Assembly (NCBI GenBank): GCA_934102355.1
Contig: CAKOSO010000001.1
Span: 248,001 to 312,000 of the forward strand
Length of the DNA stretch: 64,000 bases
DNA from: an uncultured Bacilli bacterium
Lineage (GTDB): Bacteria; Bacillota_I; Bacilli_A; RF39; UBA660
Direction of reading: 5' to 3'
Each line of letters begins with the position of its first letter. The first letter of the stretch is position 1. The position numbers were made by a program, and so were the translations under genes. The notes under the pieces were generated by a model. The model ran no database searches, was not told the DNA's origin, and saw nothing but the letters and a program-made list of their open reading frames with translations. Below are positions 59,703 through 64,000 of this stretch, one piece after another.

Positions 59703-60101
59703 TCACCTAAACAATAATATAATTTTTGGAATAAAAATAATCAATACAATAATTAAATGAAAAATAGAAAAAACAGCAACCGCGCCACTTGCAGCATCTT
59801 TAGCATGCTTTGCATCTTCCTTTTTTTCTTTAGTAATTAAATTAACTGAGGCTTCAATTGCAGTATTTAAAAGCTCAATACACAAAGTTGCACCAATTAA
59901 AACAACTATAATAAGTCTTTCAGTATAACTAACATTAAGAACTATTCCAAGTAACAATTCTAAAATACCAAAAATTATTAATAAAAACAAATTTTTTTCA
60001 TGATAAAAAGCATATCTCAATCCATCAAATGAATACTTAAAAGACAACAAATATCTTTTAAAACTTTTTTCTTTAAATTTATCTTTCGATTTTTTTTGCA
60101 T
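59703..60101 (-). CDS. dgkA: Undecaprenol/diacylglycerol kinase DgkA
   Basis: The 132-residue protein has three membrane helices and the family segments GLRYAFYHEKN, CIELLNTAIEASVNLIT (Glu and Asn), and HAKDAASGAVAVF with the catalytic Asp. In Gram-positives it phosphorylates undecaprenol to recycle the lipid carrier for cell wall synthesis. The start lies within the end of ybeY with GGAGG 9 bases upstream. Confidence 0.95.
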   Translation of the reverse strand: MQKKSKDKFKEKSFKRYLLSFKYSFDGLRYAFYHEKNLFLLIIFGILELLLGIVLNVSYTERLIIVVLIGATLCIELLNTAIEASVNLITKEKKEDAKHAKDAASGAVAVFSIFHLIIVLIIFIPKIILLFR

Positions 60102-60543
60102 TTAATATTTCCTCCTGTTTAGCAAACATAATTTTTTCATCTTCTTTTTTCATATGATCATAGCCTAACAAATGTAAAATACCATGGACTGATAAAAATG
60201 ATAACTCTCTTCTTAAAGAATGTCCATATTCTAAAGCTTGTTCACGAGCTTTATCAATAGAAATGTAAATATCACCAAGCATTCTAACATTAGATAGTTC
60301 CTCTTCCTTATTATCTTCAAGAGCAAAACTAATTACATCAGTAGTCCTATCAACATTTCTATATTCCTTATTTAGTTTATGTATATAATCATTATCTACA
60401 AAAATAACATTAAAATTTGCATTCTTAACTTTTTCAACTTTTAAAGCATACTTTAAAACACGTTTAATATCCTTTAAATAAGAAGAAATATCAAAATCTG
60501 TTAAATTACAAATTTCAAATTTATTTAAACCACCAAAAACCAT
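60079..60543 (-). CDS. ybeY: Endoribonuclease YbeY (rRNA maturation factor)
   Basis: The 154-residue metalloprotein has the motif HGILHLLGYDH with three zinc-binding His, and TTDVISFALEDN before it. YbeY matures the 3' end of 16S rRNA and takes part in ribosome quality control. The ATG has TGGAGG, inside the end of the VanZ-like gene (19-base overlap), and dgkA starts inside its own end (23 bases), so the cluster is tightly coupled. Confidence 0.95.
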   Translation of the reverse strand: MVFGGLNKFEICNLTDFDISSYLKDIKRVLKYALKVEKVKNANFNVIFVDNDYIHKLNKEYRNVDRTTDVISFALEDNKEEELSNVRMLGDIYISIDKAREQALEYGHSLRRELSFLSVHGILHLLGYDHMKKEDEKIMFAKQEEILNAKKIER

Positions 60544-61130
60544 ACTAATCCTCCAAGCAACATAATTGATAAAATATCAAGAATTATTTCCCTTGTTAAC
60601 AAATTAGGAATCTTATCCTGAATTTTGTAAAATATTCTATATAAACCAAATCCTAATAAAGCACCGAATACATTTAATATAACATCATCTATATCAAAAA
60701 CTCTTCCTATCAATAACTGAATACACTCTATTGATATAGAAGCTATAAAAGCTAAAATAAAAGCTGTATACCACTTATCAGTTTTAACATAATATGAAAT
60801 AAAAATACCATATGGTAAAAATAATATCATATTACCAAATACATTTTTATAAAATAAACTACTACCAATACTATATCTTAAAATCTCTTTAAAAGGTATA
60901 AAATTATTGCCTGTAAGATTTACATCTCTATATGTAACCACCTGAAAAAGACAAAGAATATAAACTAAAAAGAACAGTTTAAATAATTCTTCATATATAA
61001 CAAATTTTTGTTTATTAATTATCAGATAAGCAATTCTAACACTAATAGCTACAATAATAGATATCACTACCATCGGCCATGAAAAACTAAGAACACCTAT
61101 AGCATAATCTCTCATTTTTTCTATAAACAT
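60525..61130 (-). CDS. VanZ-family membrane protein
   Basis: The 201-residue protein has five predicted membrane helices and the VanZ pattern NFIPFKEILRYS, NMILFLPYGIFISYY and FIASISIECIQLLIGRVFDIDDVILNVFG with ALLGF. VanZ-type proteins occur in many Gram-positives; some lower teicoplanin sensitivity, most have no known role. ATG 61130 has GAGGA nine bases upstream; an upstream ATG overlaps that site. It stands where Bacillus has phoH and yqfF between yqfD and ybeY. Confidence 0.82.
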   Translation of the reverse strand: MFIEKMRDYAIGVLSFSWPMVVISIIVAISVRIAYLIINKQKFVIYEELFKLFFLVYILCLFQVVTYRDVNLTGNNFIPFKEILRYSIGSSLFYKNVFGNMILFLPYGIFISYYVKTDKWYTAFILAFIASISIECIQLLIGRVFDIDDVILNVFGALLGFGLYRIFYKIQDKIPNLLTREIILDILSIMLLGGLVWFLVV

Positions 61131-61146
61131 TTCTACCATTCCTCTA

Positions 61147-62295
61147 TCATTCACTAGGTAAAGAAGTCTCAACCTCCAAAGAAATATCTTCATAAACTTT
61201 CATAAAAACTTCCACATACATTTTACCATCTTTATCATAAGTTTTCAAAGTTTTTTGCTCTAATATTTTTTCTCTATCACAAAGATCTTTATTTATTTTA
61301 TTAAAAGCCTCATCTTCAAGTTCTTTTTTTAATGTTTCCTTATCGTATGAAACATTATTTTTTATTAAGATATTTTCAACTCTTCTCTTAAGTCTTAATA
61401 AACCGCCACTATATATAACACCATTTTTCTTACATTTTTTACTTTTAAATCTTAAAGCATTGAATTCATAACCTAAAACATTAAAATCATAATTAACATA
61501 ACAAATATCACTGCTTTTATTACTTACATATTTATAAGGTTTACTAAGTACAAGCCTATACCATACCTCGCCAAAAACTAAACCACTAGAATTTCTAGAA
61601 CCAACAATATTATCATTTCTTCTTATAATACCGCTTAATATAACATCACCTTTAGAAACATAATCATCTTTAAATTTAACAAGTTGTCCACTGGTAGAAT
61701 AAATATCTCTTATAATAGCATTTTTACTAGCTACTATATTAGTAATTACATTTTTATTAGGAACAGATATATTATTTTTTCTTTCGATAACAGATACATT
61801 TAAAAATACACCATTATGTTTTATTTCAATCCATTCAATTAATGAAGGATTATTACTTTTAATAATATCAGCTAATCTTTCATAATAATTAAAATCTTTA
61901 GAAACAGAAAATAAAGAAACATTATTACTATTTAAATCCTTATAAACAGCATCATAAACATCTTTATTTTTAGTGTCAATATTTATAAACAAAATAATTC
62001 TCGATAAAAAAACAATAATAAAAATAGATAAAATAAAAAAACATAAAAACATACGATATTTCATAATTAAAGCCTTAATTCGTCTTTTACCATGAGTACC
62101 AACTATTTTAATATTATATATACCTTTTACTTCTTTTATTTTTTTTATATCTTCATACTTTATATAAATTAAAACTTCATCTTTAAAATATTCTATTTTT
62201 AATATATCAATATTTAACTTTAAAATCTTATTAATAAATCTATTAATATTTTTACCACTACAAGAAACAATATAATAATTGATCAATCTTATCAC
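61147..62295 (-). CDS. yqfD: Sporulation protein YqfD
   Basis: The 382-residue protein has an N-terminal cytoplasmic part (about 1-80), one membrane helix (about 81-104) and a long extracytoplasmic part with KNAIIRDIYSTSGQLVKFKD and KGDVILSG, the family's conserved core. YqfD is a mother-cell, SigE-controlled sporulation protein; it is needed for spore formation but its activity is unknown. The start overlaps yqfC by ATGA. Confidence 0.9.
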   Translation of the reverse strand: MIRLINYYIVSCSGKNINRFINKILKLNIDILKIEYFKDEVLIYIKYEDIKKIKEVKGIYNIKIVGTHGKRRIKALIMKYRMFLCFFILSIFIIVFLSRIILFINIDTKNKDVYDAVYKDLNSNNVSLFSVSKDFNYYERLADIIKSNNPSLIEWIEIKHNGVFLNVSVIERKNNISVPNKNVITNIVASKNAIIRDIYSTSGQLVKFKDDYVSKGDVILSGIIRRNDNIVGSRNSSGLVFGEVWYRLVLSKPYKYVSNKSSDICYVNYDFNVLGYEFNALRFKSKKCKKNGVIYSGGLLRLKRRVENILIKNNVSYDKETLKKELEDEAFNKINKDLCDREKILEQKTLKTYDKDGKMYVEVFMKVYEDISLEVETSLPSE

Positions 62296-62525
62296 CTAAA
62301 TTCTAAACTACTAATATCTCCTGAAATAAGTAACTCAGTATCCAAAAGTTTATTTATAACTAAATTATTACCATTAACATAAATAAACCTATCAAAGTTC
62401 TTTAAAACAATTTTATCCGAGGAAAAATCAACAATTTCACTATAGTTAATAATATCCACCTTATCATCATACATATTTATTCTAAATTTATCATCTTTTA
62501 TAAAATTTCTTATATTAGTTAGCAT
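62292..62525 (-). CDS. yqfC: Sporulation protein YqfC
   Basis: The 77-residue protein is small, beta-rich and acidic (MYDDKVDIINYSEIVDFSSD, LVINKLLDTELLISGDISSL), matching the YqfC family, which always sits before yqfD in spore formers. Start ATG 62525 has AGGTGG. A candidate SigE -10 (AATACAAT, on the minus strand at 62541-62548) is next to the yqeY terminator, which would allow mother-cell-specific transcription. Confidence 0.88.
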   Translation of the reverse strand: MLTNIRNFIKDDKFRINMYDDKVDIINYSEIVDFSSDKIVLKNFDRFIYVNGNNLVINKLLDTELLISGDISSLEFR

Positions 62526-62546
62526 AATCCACCTAATAAATTGTAT

Positions 62547-62572
62547 TAAAAAAAGAGTAAAAATTTACTCTT
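62547..62572 (-). terminator. Terminator of yqeY
   Basis: AAGAGTAAA (62553-62561) pairs with TTTACTCTT (62564-62572), followed by seven T on the minus strand; it overlaps the yqeY stop codon. Confidence 0.85.
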
Positions 62573-63014
62573 AATTAAGTTTTTCTCTAATTAAAGAATT
62601 AAGAACTGACATATCACATCTATTCTTAACTTTTGGAGTTATCTCTTTCATTACTTTACCTAGATCTTTTATAGATTCTGGTTTAACAATCTCAAACACC
62701 TCATCAATTATTTTATTTAATTCATCATTTGATAACTGACTAGGCATATATTTTTTTAATATATTTATTTCTTCTTGATAAGATGAAACTAAATCTTCAC
62801 GACCAGCTTTCTTAAATTCACTAATTGAATCATTACGCATTTTAATTTGTTTATTAATAACATTAAGTAAAACTTCATCATTTTCTTCACATTTGTTATT
62901 AATAACTTCCATCTGTAAAGCACCTTTAACTGACCTTAAAGTATTTAAAGTAACCTTATCCTTATCCTTCATTGCTTGAACTAAATCTCTCTTTAATTTT
63001 AAAACTAAATCCAT
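62571..63014 (-). CDS. yqeY: GatB/YqeY-domain protein
   Basis: The 147-residue protein has the YqeY layout: KRDLVQAMKDKDKVTLNTLR, then KKYMPSQLSNDELNKIID and a C-terminal tRNA-binding-like helix ending in the VMKEITPKVKNRCDMSVLN segment. The domain is homologous to the tail of GatB and may bind tRNA; its role is not settled. It follows rpsU by 44 bases as in many Firmicutes. Confidence 0.93.
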   Translation of the reverse strand: MDLVLKLKRDLVQAMKDKDKVTLNTLRSVKGALQMEVINNKCEENDEVLLNVINKQIKMRNDSISEFKKAGREDLVSSYQEEINILKKYMPSQLSNDELNKIIDEVFEIVKPESIKDLGKVMKEITPKVKNRCDMSVLNSLIREKLN

Positions 63015-63032
63015 ATTTTCCTCCTAAAATAA

Positions 63033-63054
63033 GAAAAAGGTGTATCTAAACACC
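63033..63054 (-). terminator. Weak hairpin between rpsU and yqeY
   Basis: GGTGT (63039-63043) pairs with ACACC (63050-63054), followed by five T on the minus strand. It could partly end the rpsU transcript while letting some reach yqeY. Confidence 0.4.
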
Positions 63055-63058
63055 CCTC

Positions 63059-63253
63059 TTAGTTATATCTATCTTTTCTATTTTTCTTTTTTGAATTAAT
63101 TATATTTTGTTTCTTTTCTTCCCTTTTTACAATTCCGGGTTTAGAGTAAAATTTTCTTTTCTTTACTTCTGAAGGGATTCCATCTCTAGAACATTTTTGC
63201 TTAAAACGTTTTAAAGCTCCATCTAAATTTCCTTTAACTGCAACCTGTGTCAT
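63059..63253 (-). CDS. rpsU: 30S ribosomal protein S21
   Basis: The 64-residue basic protein begins TQVAVKGNLDGALKRFKQKC and has GIPSEVKKRKFYSKPG, the S21 pattern. ATG 63253 has GGAAGGAGGG; a longer ORF start lies within the leader. It heads the rpsU-yqeY unit of the conserved cluster. Confidence 0.95.
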   Translation of the reverse strand: MTQVAVKGNLDGALKRFKQKCSRDGIPSEVKKRKFYSKPGIVKREEKKQNIINSKKKNRKDRYN

Positions 63254-63285
63254 ATTATCCCTCCTTCCCGTTTTTTCTACCAACG

Positions 63286-63314
63286 ATTATAACAAAAAAT
63301 ATTTTAAAAAACAA
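63286..63314 (-). promoter_or_regulatory. SigA promoter of rpsU
   Basis: TTGTTT (63309-63314), exactly 17 bases, and TATAAT (63286-63291) on the minus strand. Confidence 0.78.
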
Positions 63315-63334
63315 CTTTTTTTACAAAATTTTAG

Positions 63335-63363
63335 CAAAAAAAGTCATCATTTAGATGACTTTT
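63335..63363 (-). terminator. Terminator of the edge membrane-protein gene
   Basis: AAAAGTCATC (63339-63348) pairs with GATGACTTTT (63354-63363), loop of 5, followed by a T run on the minus strand. It overlaps the gene's stop codon. Confidence 0.82.
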
Positions 63364-64000
63364 GCCTTTTTTCATATATTTCAGCTACTTTTTTAACAAC
63401 ATCTTCACTATTTCCAACTAAAGCTTTAGTAGCGTTTTTTTGAAGAATCTTATATATTTCATTACATACCTTATTTTGTCTACCAAAAGTTTTAAAATTA
63501 TAAATACATCCATTTAAGTCTCTATCATATATAACAATACTTGTACCAACTGTAACGAAATAACGTTTTATTTTTTCTTTATAAAACCAGAAAATATTTT
63601 TGTAATCAATAATAGTTAATCCATAACAAGTACTAATTAAATAGTCTTTAGTAAGATATATACCTTTTCTCTTATAAGACTTAGTTGATTTATCAGTTAA
63701 TTCCTTTGATATTAAATCAATATCTTCTTGAGATAAAATCTCTAATACTTTTTCAGTTATAATTTTAGCTCTTAAAAATACCAAAAAGAATGAAATTGAA
63801 ACAAGTAAGAACAATAAAGCAAGTCCATAAAACATCAACATACTAACATGAGTAACCTTAGCATCATCATAATTTGAAACAGTATCAAGTAACATAGTTC
63901 CAAAATACTTTTCAAAATTATCTTCATTTAAAAGATCTTCTTCAATTGATTTATTATATACACTTATAGCAAGTTCTTTTATCTTATCAGGTATTTTATG
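63347..64000 (-). CDS. Uncharacterised membrane protein (5' end beyond window)
   Basis: The reading frame stays open to position 64000, so the start lies outside the window; 217 codons are visible. One or two hydrophobic helices occur near the middle (MLMFYGLALLFLLVSISFFL), followed by a cytoplasmic domain with KGIYLTKDYLISTCYGLTII and a KIKRYFVTVGTSIVIYDRDL stretch. I do not recognise the family. A shorter reading from an internal ATG at 63895 has no clear ribosome binding site, which supports the longer, truncated gene. Confidence 0.65.
   Translation of the reverse strand, partial: HKIPDKIKELAISVYNKSIEEDLLNEDNFEKYFGTMLLDTVSNYDDAKVTHVSMLMFYGLALLFLLVSISFFLVFLRAKIITEKVLEILSQEDIDLISKELTDKSTKSYKRKGIYLTKDYLISTCYGLTIIDYKNIFWFYKEKIKRYFVTVGTSIVIYDRDLNGCIYNFKTFGRQNKVCNEIYKILQKNATKALVGNSEDVVKKVAEIYEKRQKSSK

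Overview
The window is AT-rich chromosomal DNA from a low-G+C, Gram-positive, endospore-forming bacterium using the standard bacterial code (TGA is a stop, for example at the ends of spoVAD and comEA). Gene content (sigG, ymxH/ylmC, spoVAC-AD-AE, a gerK-type germinant receptor in clostridial A-C-B order, yqfC-yqfD, a YjcZ-like peptide), a phosphoketolase, an NrdD-type protein, very compact spacing and about three quarters of the genes on the minus strand fit a small-genome, anaerobic, gut-type member of the Bacilli/Clostridia. The exact lineage is an inference. No CRISPR array, insertion sequence, prophage block or rRNA was seen. One tRNA (Gly, GCC) is present.

Layout: 1-2.2 kb holds uvrC (edge), an RluD-type pseudouridine synthase, lspA, mscL and ymxH. 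At 2.2-4.5 kb are sigG and a holin/M23-peptidase lysis pair. Phosphoketolase lies at 4.5-6.9 kb and spoVAC-AD-AE, behind a good SigG promoter, at 6.9-8.8 kb. At 8.8-11.5 kb an orphan VirD4/TraG ATPase and an unknown gene follow rimM-trmD (11.5-12.6 kb). RNA-modification genes, an unknown protein and a YgjP-like hydrolase fill 12.7-14.8 kb. At 14.8-22.6 kb are an unknown protein, a hybrid histidine kinase with both phospho-sites replaced, an acyl-CoA synthetase, a diacylglycerol glycosyltransferase-like protein, a CmpB-family membrane protein and a short-chain dehydrogenase. At 22.8-29.8 kb are tRNA-Gly, rsmI, mutS, parC and a second CmpB-family protein. A two-TM protein fused to a CHAP domain is divergent from gerKA-KC-KB (29.9-34.7 kb). 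Two TasA/camelysin-like surface proteins, a PflX-like radical SAM enzyme and an unknown gene follow (34.7-39.4 kb).

The operon comEA-comEC-dinD and ftsW occupy 39.6-44.3 kb. Then come a YjcZ-like peptide, def, dut with an NrdD-like protein that appears to lack every radical-chemistry residue, and a divergent Crp/Fnr regulator with a palindrome between the promoters (44.4-48.3 kb). smc with short arms, galE, gmk, a HExxH protein, a SipW-class exported protein, an N-acetyltransferase, a ZnuA-like lipoprotein without the usual histidines, yidD, rnc and rpmF run to 57.5 kb. The right end is the conserved rpsU-yqeY-yqfC-yqfD-[vanZ]-ybeY-dgkA-cdd-era-yqzL-recO cluster, transcribed leftward, with a 5'-truncated membrane-protein gene at the edge.

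Themes: (1) sporulation and germination genes with sigma-factor-like promoters placed almost on top of the ribosome binding site; (2) DNA movement without a visible mobile element (VirD4, a VirB2-like/CHAP fusion, ComEA/EC/DinD); (3) several proteins that keep a family fold but have lost catalytic or ligand residues (NrdD-like, hybrid kinase, ZnuA-like), which suggests re-use as regulators or scaffolds. Motif comparisons rest on remembered family consensus sequences, since no search could be run.
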